Below are positions 56,290 through 64,000 of a stretch of 64,000 nucleotides of DNA, one piece after another. Source of the DNA: Ruegeria sp. HKCCD8929 (GTDB taxonomy: Bacteria; Pseudomonadota; Alphaproteobacteria; Rhodobacterales; Rhodobacteraceae); the NCBI RefSeq assembly GCF_013031405.1, contig NZ_WPZY01000014.1:1-64000 (forward strand), in the 5' to 3' direction. Position 1 is the stretch's first letter, and each line of letters begins with the position of its first letter. The notes beneath the pieces are model-generated. The model did no database searches and was not told the origin of the DNA. It saw only the letters and a program-made list of their open reading frames with translations. The translations under genes were made by a program, and so were the position numbers.

Positions 56290-56661
56290 TCAGGCACCTC
56301 CACCGCGCAGGCCACGCATGATGGCCGCATTGATTTCGAGCAAGGGGATCACATTGGCCTCGCGCCGCAGCACCTTGCTGGTGTGGTCATGCGTGAATTC
56401 TGCGAGGTAGAACAATTGCGCCCGCAACTGCGAGGTTAGGCCGTTATCCGCGTTAGCAACTTCGGTTGCAAACACGGTCCACATCCGATTGTTGTCATAC
56501 AGGGCTTCGACCAGTTCCCCAAAGGCCGAATTCCCCTTTTTCGCCGCCGAATGTATCCGGTGCGTGATCCGTGAGATCGCCTCATATTCCATGTTTCTGG
56601 GGGTTCGGATCGGAGTGGATGTCGCGGAATAAGCCCGCCGTGCCTGTGTCAGCGCGTTCAC
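56290..56661 (-). CDS. flaF: Flagellar biosynthesis regulator FlaF
   Basis: A 123-residue FlaF-family protein (LTQARRAYSATSTPIRTPRN, LYDNNRMWTVFATEV, RAQLFYLAEFT). FlaF acts with FlbT to control flagellin synthesis, being needed for flagellin translation or secretion in Caulobacter. It lies just downstream of the flagellin gene, beyond the terminator at 56701-56724, so it may be read from read-through or from its own promoter. Confidence 0.92.
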   Translation of the reverse strand: MNALTQARRAYSATSTPIRTPRNMEYEAISRITHRIHSAAKKGNSAFGELVEALYDNNRMWTVFATEVANADNGLTSQLRAQLFYLAEFTHDHTSKVLRREANVIPLLEINAAIMRGLRGGGA

Positions 56662-56700
56662 GTCATGTCCTTACAATTGAAGAATTCACGAAAGAGAAGG

Positions 56701-56724
56701 GACCAGGGCGCGAACGCCCTGGTC
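56701..56724 (-). terminator. Terminator-like hairpin downstream of flagellin
   Basis: A perfect 10-bp stem, GACCAGGGCG/CGCCCTGGTC (56701-56710 and 56715-56724), with a four-base loop. It lies 8 bp past the flagellin stop. The run downstream on the minus strand is pyrimidine-rich (CCTTCTCTTTC), not a pure T tract. It probably ends the flagellin message or stabilises its 3' end. Confidence 0.75.
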
Positions 56725-56731
56725 AGATCGG

Positions 56732-57976
56732 TTAGCGGAACAGCGACAGGATCGACTGCGGCGCCTGGTTGGCGATCGACAGCGACTGCGTGGCCAGTTG
56801 CTGCTGCACCTGCAGGGCCTGCAGACGGGCCGAAGTTTCTTCCATATCTGCGTCGACCAGCGCGCCGATCCCCGATTTGAACGAGTCAGACAGGTTCGAG
56901 ATGAACTCTTTCTGAGTCTCGATCCGCCCCTGGGCAGAACCGAAGGCCGCCGAGGCGTCGATCGACGTGTCAATCAGCGTCTCGATAGTGCCCAGTGCCG
57001 CTGCAGCACCAGCGTCGGTCGACACATCGATTGAGCTCAGCGCAGCAAGGCCACCGGAACCCGCGTTGGTGAACTGGGCCGACACCGTCACGTCACGATC
57101 AGCATCGACACCACCCGCACCAGTCACAAAGGACAACGTGCCCGGAGCCGAACTGGAGTCATAGTCGATCTCCACGCCGGTAATCCCAAGTGCATCGATC
57201 TGGTTCTTCAACCCGACGGCAACGATGGCATCGGTATAGTTTGCATCATAGGTGCCCGACGGATCCAAATCCCCGGCCTGCACCGTGTAGGACGCAACCT
57301 TGTCACCGATGGTGATCGACACAGTGTCACCCGCCGCGAAGTTGTCGGTCGAGCTGTCGATCACGATGTCACCCGAACCACCGGTCTTGTCCATGGTGAA
57401 TCCAGCAGCGTCATTGTCCGTGGTCGCGTTGTCAGACCCGGCAAGAACGCCCTTGCTGGCATAACCGCCAGTGGACAGGTTCTGACTGGCAACGGAAATC
57501 GACGAGGCCGTCACGTTACCGGCATTGTCCCGGTCAAGCGACGCCAGAACCGAGGCGGTACCCGCAGAACCATCGACCAGGTTGAGACCGTTGAATTGCG
57601 CGGCCCCGACCACCGATGCGATCTGATCCCGCAGCGCGGTCACGTCATCGTTGATCTTTGCACGGTCGACGTTGTCTTCCTGCGCCGCAACGATCTTGCC
57701 CTTCATCTGGGTCAGCAGATCGGTCACGGTTTCAGAGGCGTTTCGCGCCACCGCCACCGTCGATTCTCCCAGCGCCAGACTGTCCTTGATGGCGTTGAAG
57801 CCTTTGACATCCGACTCCATTACTTTGGAGATCGCCCAAACGGCCGAGTTGTCCTTGGCAGTAGCGACGTCCTTGCCGGTCGAGATGGCATTCTGGGTCA
57901 TTGCCAGGTTCTTATTGACCGATTTCAGGGTCTGCAGCGCCACCATTGCGCCGTTGTTTGTCAGAATACTGGACAT
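56732..57976 (-). CDS. fliC: Flagellin
   Basis: A 414-residue flagellin. The N-terminal D0/D1 region contains the TLKSVNKNLAMTQNAISTGK and AISKVMESDVKG blocks, and the C-terminal D0/D1 region contains LQVQQQLATQSLSIANQAPQ and ends LFR. The centre is a glycine- and aspartate-rich variable domain. It is the filament subunit, exported by the flagellar type III system. FlaF and FlbT follow downstream. A stem-loop in its leader (58025-58040) is a possible control site. Confidence 0.95.
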   Translation of the reverse strand: MSSILTNNGAMVALQTLKSVNKNLAMTQNAISTGKDVATAKDNSAVWAISKVMESDVKGFNAIKDSLALGESTVAVARNASETVTDLLTQMKGKIVAAQEDNVDRAKINDDVTALRDQIASVVGAAQFNGLNLVDGSAGTASVLASLDRDNAGNVTASSISVASQNLSTGGYASKGVLAGSDNATTDNDAAGFTMDKTGGSGDIVIDSSTDNFAAGDTVSITIGDKVASYTVQAGDLDPSGTYDANYTDAIVAVGLKNQIDALGITGVEIDYDSSSAPGTLSFVTGAGGVDADRDVTVSAQFTNAGSGGLAALSSIDVSTDAGAAAALGTIETLIDTSIDASAAFGSAQGRIETQKEFISNLSDSFKSGIGALVDADMEETSARLQALQVQQQLATQSLSIANQAPQSILSLFR

Positions 57977-58024
57977 GTTTCTTTGTTCCTTCAGTCATTG
58001 GGCGGTTCACCACCCAGGTTTCAT

Positions 58025-58040
58025 CCCGCAGCAAAGCGGG
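58025..58040 (-). promoter_or_regulatory. Stem-loop in the flagellin mRNA leader
   Basis: CCCGC (58025-58029) pairs with GCGGG (58036-58040) around a six-base loop, 48 bases upstream of the flagellin ATG. It is the only clear leader structure. FlbT is known to act on the flagellin leader in Caulobacter, so this may be its target; the transcription start is not known. Confidence 0.4.
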
Positions 58041-58188
58041 CGCTATGTCGTTCTGACGTCTGCGAGTTACCGGTTCGGTGTTCGCGCCACCCGTTGTTCA
58101 AGGTGCGGGCTCACCTTTGGCCGCTTTCCCCTAACGGATTGCTAAAACGGGCAGGTCGCGTTGTTCGAATTTGATTCAAAGCGGACGC

Positions 58189-58548
58189 TCAAGCCCGTTT
58201 TTCCAGCTTGGCCTGCAGGCGCACCGGATAGCGCTGTTTCTGGCCGGCACTATCATAGGTCTCGAGCCCCTGACTGACCCGGCGCAATTCGGCCATACGG
58301 TTGGCAACCGCGCGAATCCCCTCCATCGCGCTGTTCAGAAGCGCCTGGTTGCGAGTGATCTTCTCGTGAACCCGCGTCAGGCGCCGCCCCTCTATATCAT
58401 CTTGCCCGTTGATCGCCTCGATCAGCTTTTCCTTCTCGGACATCATATTGCCCAGCCGGTCCAGCTCACCATCGATCAGCGCGCTACGCTCAAGATCGAG
58501 CAGTTCCTCAAGCGCCGTGATCAGGCCCTTTGACGAATCATGTGGCAT
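58189..58548 (-). CDS. FlgN-like flagellar chaperone
   Basis: A 119-residue, mostly helical protein: LEELLDLERSALIDGELDRL then MSEKEKLIEAING, the pattern of FlgN, the export chaperone for hook-filament junction proteins. The protein overlaps the upstream FlgJ-like gene by 11 bp. Its small size, coiled-coil character and neighbours support the call; sequence conservation in this family is low. Confidence 0.7.
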   Translation of the reverse strand: MPHDSSKGLITALEELLDLERSALIDGELDRLGNMMSEKEKLIEAINGQDDIEGRRLTRVHEKITRNQALLNSAMEGIRAVANRMAELRRVSQGLETYDSAGQKQRYPVRLQAKLEKRA

Positions 58549-58825
58549 TGCCGCTCTCCATCAATGCGTTGAACAAAGTTTCCGACAGTCCGATGCCGCC
58601 CGCGCGTGCCAGTTGCTCGGCCTGCTGGCGCACCAGCATCGAGGCGAACTGATCTTCGCCCGCGCCTCCGCCAAATGCCTCGGGTGTTTTTCCGAGGCCC
58701 GCAGATCTGAGCATCTCGGCCAGAAAGGCCGCCTCCAGTTCCACGGCGGCATCCCGCAATGCCTCATTTTTTGCCGGGGTGGGTGGCGGCTGCGCGGTTA
58801 CGGTTGAAGGGGGCTGTATCTTCAT
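58538..58825 (-). CDS. FlgJ-like flagellar rod-binding protein
   Basis: A 95-residue protein with the rod-binding domain: LRDAAVELEAAFLAEMLRSA, DQFASMLVRQQAEQLARAGG and IGLSETLF. It matches the N-terminal domain of FlgJ only; the muramidase domain is absent, as in most alphaproteobacteria. The ATG at 58825 (MKIQPP) is preferred over the frame start at 58963, because it lies behind a GGGA-type site and the extra region overlaps fliK on the other strand. Confidence 0.75.
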   Translation of the reverse strand: MKIQPPSTVTAQPPPTPAKNEALRDAAVELEAAFLAEMLRSAGLGKTPEAFGGGAGEDQFASMLVRQQAEQLARAGGIGLSETLFNALMESGNAT

Positions 58826-58938
58826 CGTTTCCCTCGGGATTTGTCTCGAACTGTCTCGATCAAAATGGAAAGCGGTTAAAATAAACGTAACCCGTTGCGG
58901 GCAATGGTTGGGCGAACACTTCAAATCACCGGATACCG

Positions 58939-60360
58939 ATGTTGACGCCGTTATTGAACACAACCTCCTCTGCGAATGGCGGTGCCGCCCTGCAAAGGGA
59001 TCGTCCCCACGTGGAGGAATCCAAGGGAAAATCCAGCGGGAAGGACTCGTTCGACCGGTTCATGGATGCGCCGGAGGACGAGCGTCCAGATCTTCAGGCG
59101 CGGGAGGTGGCAACCGATTCGCCCGATGTGGAGGGCGATACCAGTCCGGATACAGTCCGGGGGCCGACCGAACTCGCCAAGGAACCTGCGCCGGATGCGC
59201 TGTTTCTTAACGTACCAGCCAATGCAAGGGAGATTACGCGCGCGCGGGTGGCTTCCGGGGCTGACGACAGTGCAAAAGGCACGAAGCGTGCGGACCCTCA
59301 ATTAGCGCCGAACATTAGCGCGCCGCCAGCCGCGCAGGCGCATCCTGGCGCTACGAGCTCATCCGAGAACGCGCAATTCAGCAACGGGAAGGTTCACCCG
59401 GAACTGGACTCGGCGAGTGGCAAATTTGTTCTCACTGGACCGATGGGCGGAAAGGGTAACGAGGTTCACTCTAGTTCCACCGATCTGTCCGGCACTGTTA
59501 AGATGCACGACAAGACTGCGTTCGCAGCGGACGCCGGAGCCACTACACAAAACGTCGCGGCGTTAAGAATGACCACCAGATCAGGCGCGGGCCACACGCG
59601 GCCTGAAGCTCAGTTGGCAACTGGTTCCAGCGTGCGCGGCTCGCTTGCGGAATCCACAGCGCGCTCTGAGAGTGCTGTCGTTGAGCCTATCGGTCCGCTG
59701 TCTCCAAAAGCCGGTCAGGCCGCCGAAACGTCTTCCCACTCTGCCAGCGTCCAGCCTGTCAGACCGCAAGTTTCGTCAGGACCAGCAGCACCCTCTCCGG
59801 CAGTTGTGCCTGACCAAGAACAACGCACCTCTACTGCCGCGTCGCTTGCCGAGGATCTCTGGCTAGAGACGGCAGACCCGGGAGAAACCAGCGGTATTTT
59901 GGGATCGTCGCAAGCAAATAGTGCTGACCGGGCTCCGCTCGCGCAGCTTCCTTCGACGCGAGCCGAATTGGCGCGGGCTGTAGCCGGCCAGCTGTCGGCC
60001 GCAGTCTCGGCGCGCGCCGGAGCGGGTGTCGTGGACATCACGCTCAATCCGGAAGAGTTGGGGCGGGTCTCGATGGCACTGAGCACGCGCGACGACGCTT
60101 TGATCTTGTCGATTTCGTCCGAACGGCCGGAAACCTTGGATCTGATGCGGCGCCATATCGCGGAACTGTCCACTGAATTCCGAGAACTGGGATACGAATC
60201 AGTCGCGTTCGAGTTCGGTACGGCAACCGGAGATACCGAGAACGCTCCGCAAAACCCTGAAGGTGAAGCGACCAAATCCGGGCACGATCCGGGTGACCAG
60301 CAACCATCGCCCAACGCCCCGCAGCGAATCGGCGGGCCAGGCGTTGACCTGAGGCTTTGA
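58939..60360 (+). CDS. fliK: Flagellar hook-length control protein FliK
   Basis: A 473-residue protein with a long, low-complexity, Ala/Ser/Pro-rich N-terminal ruler region and a conserved C-terminal domain (about residues 340-440). The C-terminal part has GVVDITLNPEELGRVSMALS and LDLMRRHIAELSTEFRELGY, the hallmark of Flg_hook FliK. It measures hook length and switches export to filament substrates. It starts 113 bp from the divergent FlgJ-like gene and is followed 3 bp later by flgD. Confidence 0.9.
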   Translation: MLTPLLNTTSSANGGAALQRDRPHVEESKGKSSGKDSFDRFMDAPEDERPDLQAREVATDSPDVEGDTSPDTVRGPTELAKEPAPDALFLNVPANAREITRARVASGADDSAKGTKRADPQLAPNISAPPAAQAHPGATSSSENAQFSNGKVHPELDSASGKFVLTGPMGGKGNEVHSSSTDLSGTVKMHDKTAFAADAGATTQNVAALRMTTRSGAGHTRPEAQLATGSSVRGSLAESTARSESAVVEPIGPLSPKAGQAAETSSHSASVQPVRPQVSSGPAAPSPAVVPDQEQRTSTAASLAEDLWLETADPGETSGILGSSQANSADRAPLAQLPSTRAELARAVAGQLSAAVSARAGAGVVDITLNPEELGRVSMALSTRDDALILSISSERPETLDLMRRHIAELSTEFRELGYESVAFEFGTATGDTENAPQNPEGEATKSGHDPGDQQPSPNAPQRIGGPGVDLRL

Positions 60361-60363
60361 TCT

Positions 60364-61032
60364 ATGACCACACCTGTTGGAAATCCGGTTGGGAACACCA
60401 CCGGAACCCCTGCCCCCGCTCCGGCAAGCAACACTTCGGCGCTGACATCGGATTTTGAAACATTTCTGAAGATGCTCACCGCACAAGCACGGAATCAGGA
60501 CCCGTTGGAGCCCTTGGATTCATCGGAATACGCCGCACAGCTTGCGCAATTCTCGATGGTCGAGCAGCAGGTCCAGACCAACAACATGCTGGCCAATCTC
60601 GTCAACCAGCTTGGCGCATCCGACATGACGGAACTGGCCGGATGGGTCGGCATGGACGTGCGCGCGCTGGCTCCCGCGCATTTTTCCGGCGCGCCGGTTA
60701 CGGTTTCACCCACAGTGCACAATACGGCGGACAAGGCGTATCTGAATGTCCGCGACAGCACGGGCACTGTGGTCGAACGCTATGAAATTCCGGTCTCGGC
60801 GCAGTCCATCACCTGGGATGGAACCGATGATGCCGGGGCATCTTATCCGTCCGGCCTCTACACGTTTTCGGTCGAAAGTCACAAGGATGGGACAATGATC
60901 GCCGACGATCCTGTCGCAACCTATAACCGGGTGACCGAAGCGCAGATCCAGGATGGTGACATTATCCTGACACTGGCGGGCGGGCAGGTCATCCAGTCTT
61001 CAGTGGTTACCGCCGTGCGCGCAGGGAGTTGA
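60364..61032 (+). CDS. flgD: Flagellar hook-cap assembly protein FlgD
   Basis: A 222-residue FlgD. The conserved N-terminal block is DFETFLKMLTAQARNQDPLE, followed by AAQLAQFSMVEQQ. The C-terminal part holds the hook-cap Ig/tudor-like domains (ITWDGTDDAGASYPSGLYTF). It forms the scaffold on which FlgE is polymerised. It follows fliK directly and is probably its operon partner. Confidence 0.93.
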   Translation: MTTPVGNPVGNTTGTPAPAPASNTSALTSDFETFLKMLTAQARNQDPLEPLDSSEYAAQLAQFSMVEQQVQTNNMLANLVNQLGASDMTELAGWVGMDVRALAPAHFSGAPVTVSPTVHNTADKAYLNVRDSTGTVVERYEIPVSAQSITWDGTDDAGASYPSGLYTFSVESHKDGTMIADDPVATYNRVTEAQIQDGDIILTLAGGQVIQSSVVTAVRAGS

Positions 61033-61161
61033 TCTGGGCACCGGGACAGGTCAAACCATACCTGTTCCCGGGCAATCTGCCCGCTCAAGCTGCGGAGCAC
61101 GACACTGCAACCCGACACACCTCCTCCGAGTGCCCTTGTCGCCCAGCTCCACGCGCAGGGG

Positions 61162-61971
61162 TTGGCTGGCGATTCCGACCGGTTCGAGACGCTCTATGGC
61201 GGGCGAACCAACCGGGTGTGGAGGCTATTGGGCACTGAATGCGACCGGGTGCTGAAGCTTTATCAGACCGGTTTTAGGAACCCGCTATTCCGCAACGATG
61301 CGAGGCTTGAGGCGGCATGTCTGCGGGCATTCGAGGGCACCGGTTTTGCACCGCGCCTAAGAGCGGCAGGGCAGATCGGCGCAGAAAGTTGGGTGCTTTA
61401 TGATCACGCGCCCGGAACTCCCTGGCGGAAAAACCCGGAAACAGCCGCCCGTGTTCTTCGGCAGGTACATGCGCACCCGACGCGGGTCGAGGCACCAAAG
61501 GGTTGCGATGGCAGCGACGATCTGGCCCGGCATGGCGCGCGGATCGCGTGTTTGTGCGATCCGGATGACCGCCACGCCCTCGACGCCTTGCGCCCCGACG
61601 TTGTTATACCTCCTGCACAAGAACTCTGCTTGATCCACGGCGACCCGGTGGCGGGCAATATTCTGGTGGCGAACGGGAAGGCGACCCTGATCGACTGGCA
61701 GTGCCCGGCGCTGGGCGATCCCTGTGAGGATCTGGCGCTATTCCTTTCTCCCGCCATGCAGCGACTATACCGAGGCAATCCTTTGACCCAGGCCGAGATC
61801 GGCCGGTTTCTCGCCGCCTACGGCGCAACGGAAGTCGTAGATCGATATCATGCGCTTCGCCCCTGGTATGCATGGCGTATGGCCGCCTATTGCCTGTGGC
61901 GCAGCCGGAACGGGGCATCAGACTATGCGTCCGGGTTCGAGTTGGAGCTGGAAACGCTCAAAATAGGGTAA
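61162..61971 (+). CDS. Choline-kinase-like phosphotransferase (APH fold)
   Basis: A 269-residue APH-fold kinase with the catalytic loop LIHGDPVAGNIL and metal loop LIDWQCPALGDP, resembling choline or ethanolamine kinases. The annotated start is a TTG at 61162. The same frame continues upstream without a stop as plausible coding (PPPSALVAQLHAQG) but has no ATG, GTG or TTG there, so the true N-terminus is uncertain. It is convergent with the amine-oxidase-like gene, 4 bp apart. Confidence 0.7.
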   Translation: MAGDSDRFETLYGGRTNRVWRLLGTECDRVLKLYQTGFRNPLFRNDARLEAACLRAFEGTGFAPRLRAAGQIGAESWVLYDHAPGTPWRKNPETAARVLRQVHAHPTRVEAPKGCDGSDDLARHGARIACLCDPDDRHALDALRPDVVIPPAQELCLIHGDPVAGNILVANGKATLIDWQCPALGDPCEDLALFLSPAMQRLYRGNPLTQAEIGRFLAAYGATEVVDRYHALRPWYAWRMAAYCLWRSRNGASDYASGFELELETLKIG

Positions 61972-61975
61972 ACGG

Positions 61976-63280
61976 TCAGAGATCGCTCAACGCGAGAGCG
62001 GCGTAGATCGGCGGCATCAGGACACGGCGAAAGCGACCCAGCGGGAATCGCTTTGGCGGCTGCGACAGGACCGAGGGAAGGGCCGTTGGCCCGCCCAGCG
62101 CCAGTTGCGCCAGCGCCCGCCCACAATAAGTGCCCATAGCGACACCGTTGCCGTGATAAGCCAGTCCGGCGAACAGGCCGGGCCGACCGGGAACCGGGCC
62201 AACGTAGGGCTTGAGGTCGCGCGACAGACAGACAAGGCCCGACCACATGTGGCTGGCCTCGACACCGGTCCAGGCCGCGAACATCCGGTCGAAATCGCGG
62301 CGGACCCGGGCGCGGATCGCGGCCTCGGCCCGGGGTGAAGACATCAGCCCGCCGCGCATCCCAAACAGGAACCGGCGGTCGGGCATGAGCCGGAAATAAT
62401 GCAGCAGGTTGCGTGTGTCGTAGCACATCTGGTCCGAGATCCACCCCTGCGCCTGCAACTCGGCATCGCTGAGCGGGCGGGTGACCATTATCGTCGATTG
62501 TGCGGGCATGTAGCGCCCGGCCAGCCAATCCGGCACATCCTCGCTAGAATAGCCATTCGTGCAGATCAGGACCGTCTCGCACTCCACCCGGCCCTTCGGC
62601 GTCGCAACAGCGTGCCTTTGATCCGTTCGTGTAATCGCAGTGGCCGGGCTTTGGGCGAACAGGCTGCCCCCGGCATTCCGCACCGCGTCCGCCAGCCCGA
62701 ACAGATATTTGCGCGGGTTCAAACCGAAGCCAACAGGGGTTGTGTACCCACCATGAAACGGCCCGCCAAAGCCAAGGCCGGGCAGGTCTTCAGCCTCGTG
62801 CAGAACACCTTCGTCGCTGGCTGAACGCCGCAACGCCTCCATCGCGCGCGGGGTATGGGCCAACTGGGTTTCGCCCTTGGAATGGGTGTCCGCCTCGATC
62901 CTGTACCGGGCCAGAAGATCGGCCACCAAAGCGACCGCGTCACGCTCGGCCTGTGCGTAGGCATCTGCGGCGTCGGCTCCATATCTGCGGGCCATGGCGG
63001 GATAGTCGAGTTTGGAGCCGCCCAGACAGCAGAAGCCACCATTTCGGCCCGAGGCGCCCCAACCGGGCGTCTCGGCCTCAAGCACAACAACCGAGGCCCC
63101 TTCCTGGGCAAGATGCAAAGCTGCCGAGAGGCCGGTGAAACCGCCACCTATCACAGCGACATCCGCGTTAACTTTCCCAGCCAGCACCGGCCAATGCGGC
63201 GCAGCTATGGTCTCGTTCCACCAGCAGCCCTCACGCGGACCGGGGCCGTAGGTGTAGGAAGGGAAGATCCGTATCATCAT
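61976..63280 (-). CDS. DAO-family amine oxidase/dehydrogenase (PuuB/OrdL-like)
   Basis: A 434-residue FAD enzyme with the N-terminal dinucleotide motif VAVIGGGFTGLSAALHL and the GWGASGRNGGF block that characterises gamma-glutamylputrescine oxidase (PuuB) and related DAO proteins. The C-terminal GLAYHGNGVAMGTYCGR is also typical. It would oxidise an amine to an aldehyde. It overlaps the start of a PotI-like polyamine permease gene, strengthening a polyamine role. Confidence 0.85.
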   Translation of the reverse strand: MMIRIFPSYTYGPGPREGCWWNETIAAPHWPVLAGKVNADVAVIGGGFTGLSAALHLAQEGASVVVLEAETPGWGASGRNGGFCCLGGSKLDYPAMARRYGADAADAYAQAERDAVALVADLLARYRIEADTHSKGETQLAHTPRAMEALRRSASDEGVLHEAEDLPGLGFGGPFHGGYTTPVGFGLNPRKYLFGLADAVRNAGGSLFAQSPATAITRTDQRHAVATPKGRVECETVLICTNGYSSEDVPDWLAGRYMPAQSTIMVTRPLSDAELQAQGWISDQMCYDTRNLLHYFRLMPDRRFLFGMRGGLMSSPRAEAAIRARVRRDFDRMFAAWTGVEASHMWSGLVCLSRDLKPYVGPVPGRPGLFAGLAYHGNGVAMGTYCGRALAQLALGGPTALPSVLSQPPKRFPLGRFRRVLMPPIYAALALSDL

Positions 63281-64000
63281 GCGCGCACGGCAGCCTGCTC
63301 TTCCTGTTTCTGCCGGACCATGGCGCGTTTGGTCACCAGCGAGGCAGTGATTACACCCATGGTCACGATGGCAATCATGATGGTCGAAAGTGCGTTGATC
63401 TCGGGGCTCACGCCCAGACGCACGGCTGAGAAGATCTTGATCGGCAGCGTGGTCGCTGACGGACCGGACGTGAAGGACGCGATAACCAGATCGTCAAGCG
63501 ACAGGGTGAAGGCCAGCAACCAGCCCGAGATCACCGCCGGGGCGATGATCGGCAGGGTCACCAAACGGAACGATTCGGCCGGCGAACACCCGAGGTCCAA
63601 CGCCGCCTCCTCCAGTGAGCGATCAAAAGTTACCAGCCGCGAGGAGACAACCACCGAGACGTAACACATCGAAAAGGTCGTATGCGCCAGCACGATAGTC
63701 AGCACGCCCCGGTCCAGTCCGATGCCGATGAACAGGAGCAGCAGCGCCAGGCCGGTGATCACCTCGGGCATCACCAGCGGTGCGTAGATCATGCCGGAGA
63801 ACAGCGTGCGTCCCAGAAATCGCCCGCCGCGCACCAGCACGTAAGCCGCCATGGTGCCTAGGATCGTCGCCAGCGTGGATGAGAACACCGCCACCTTGAG
63901 CGTGACCCACGCGGCGTTCAGAAACGCCTCGTTCCGGATCAGTTCACCATACCATTTGGTTGAAAACCCGGCCCAGACCGTCACCAGCTTGCTTTCGTTG
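63277..64000 (-). CDS. Polyamine-type ABC transporter permease (PotI-like), partial
   Basis: The C-terminal 241 residues of a permease; the gene runs off the right end of the window, so its start is not seen. The EAA-type cytoplasmic loop reads EEAALDLGCSPAESFRLVTLPIIAP, and the C-terminal membrane block LSLDDLVIASFTSGPSATT is typical of PotI and related spermidine/putrescine permeases. It overlaps the PuuB-like gene by 4 bp, so uptake and oxidation of a polyamine are coupled. Confidence 0.88.
   Translation of the reverse strand, partial: NESKLVTVWAGFSTKWYGELIRNEAFLNAAWVTLKVAVFSSTLATILGTMAAYVLVRGGRFLGRTLFSGMIYAPLVMPEVITGLALLLLFIGIGLDRGVLTIVLAHTTFSMCYVSVVVSSRLVTFDRSLEEAALDLGCSPAESFRLVTLPIIAPAVISGWLLAFTLSLDDLVIASFTSGPSATTLPIKIFSAVRLGVSPEINALSTIMIAIVTMGVITASLVTKRAMVRQKQEEQAAVRA

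Overview
The window looks like chromosome from a Rhodobacteraceae (Roseobacter-group) alphaproteobacterium. The evidence is a GANTC methyltransferase (ccrM) next to rnhB, the alphaproteobacterial flagellin regulators flaF and flbT beside flagellin, many ABC, TRAP and tripartite tricarboxylate (TTT) importers, several dimethylglycine-dehydrogenase-like flavoproteins, and uniformly GC-rich coding sequence. No rRNA, tRNA or CRISPR array was recognised.

Layout. 1-3060 is a mobile or scarred segment. It holds a CDF metal exporter with a divergent MerR regulator and a textbook 19-bp-spacer operator, a complete IS3-family element whose orfA is frameshifted, and an integrase stub. 3065-18385 is a 13-gene minus-strand sugar or sugar-acid operon under a divergent LacI/GntR-like repressor with two matching palindromic operators. 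It encodes two complete sugar-type ABC importers, one with a LuxP-like binding protein, followed by a beta-propeller protein, a PdxA-family dehydrogenase, an enolase-superfamily acid-sugar dehydratase, a DHDPS-family dehydratase, a ketoglutarate-semialdehyde-type dehydrogenase, a cytochrome b561-like protein and an SMP-30 lactonase. The predicted route is lactone to aldonate to 2-keto-3-deoxy acid to semialdehyde to 2-oxoglutarate.

18478-24034 holds a LysR regulator divergent from a TAXI-TRAP importer and a formylglycine-type sulfatase. 24271-25866 is a graveyard: an IS5-type transposase fragment joined to a frameshifted second sulfatase, then a short panB-like stub. 25920-35737 is a minus-strand cluster for an N-methylated amine or amino acid: IclR regulator, CoA-transferase subunits, trimethylamine-dehydrogenase-like enzyme, Tm-1-like protein, dimethylglycine-dehydrogenase-like enzyme, class III aminotransferase and an internally deleted HAD protein.

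36073-44019 is a plus-strand operon: TctC-TctB-TctA importer, aldehyde dehydrogenase, GlxA-type AraC regulator, an AGXT2L-type PLP phospho-lyase and an APH-fold kinase. Together these form a plausible kinase / phospho-lyase / aldehyde-dehydrogenase route for a hydroxylated amine. 44160-49361 holds an overlapping pair (non-pyrrolysine MttB-family methyltransferase and DMGDH-like flavoprotein) divergent from an SRPBCC protein and an Asp/Glu-racemase-fold protein.

49645-64000 is more housekeeping in character: ccrM, rnhB, small secreted proteins, a membrane protein with a C-terminal winged-helix-like domain, a DUF427-adenylate cyclase fusion, a flagellar block (DUF1217, flbT, flaF, flagellin, FlgN-like, FlgJ-like, fliK, flgD), a choline-kinase-like phosphotransferase, an amine-oxidase-like flavoprotein and a PotI-like permease that runs off the right edge.

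All functional calls rest on reading motifs and recalled family resemblance; no database search was run.
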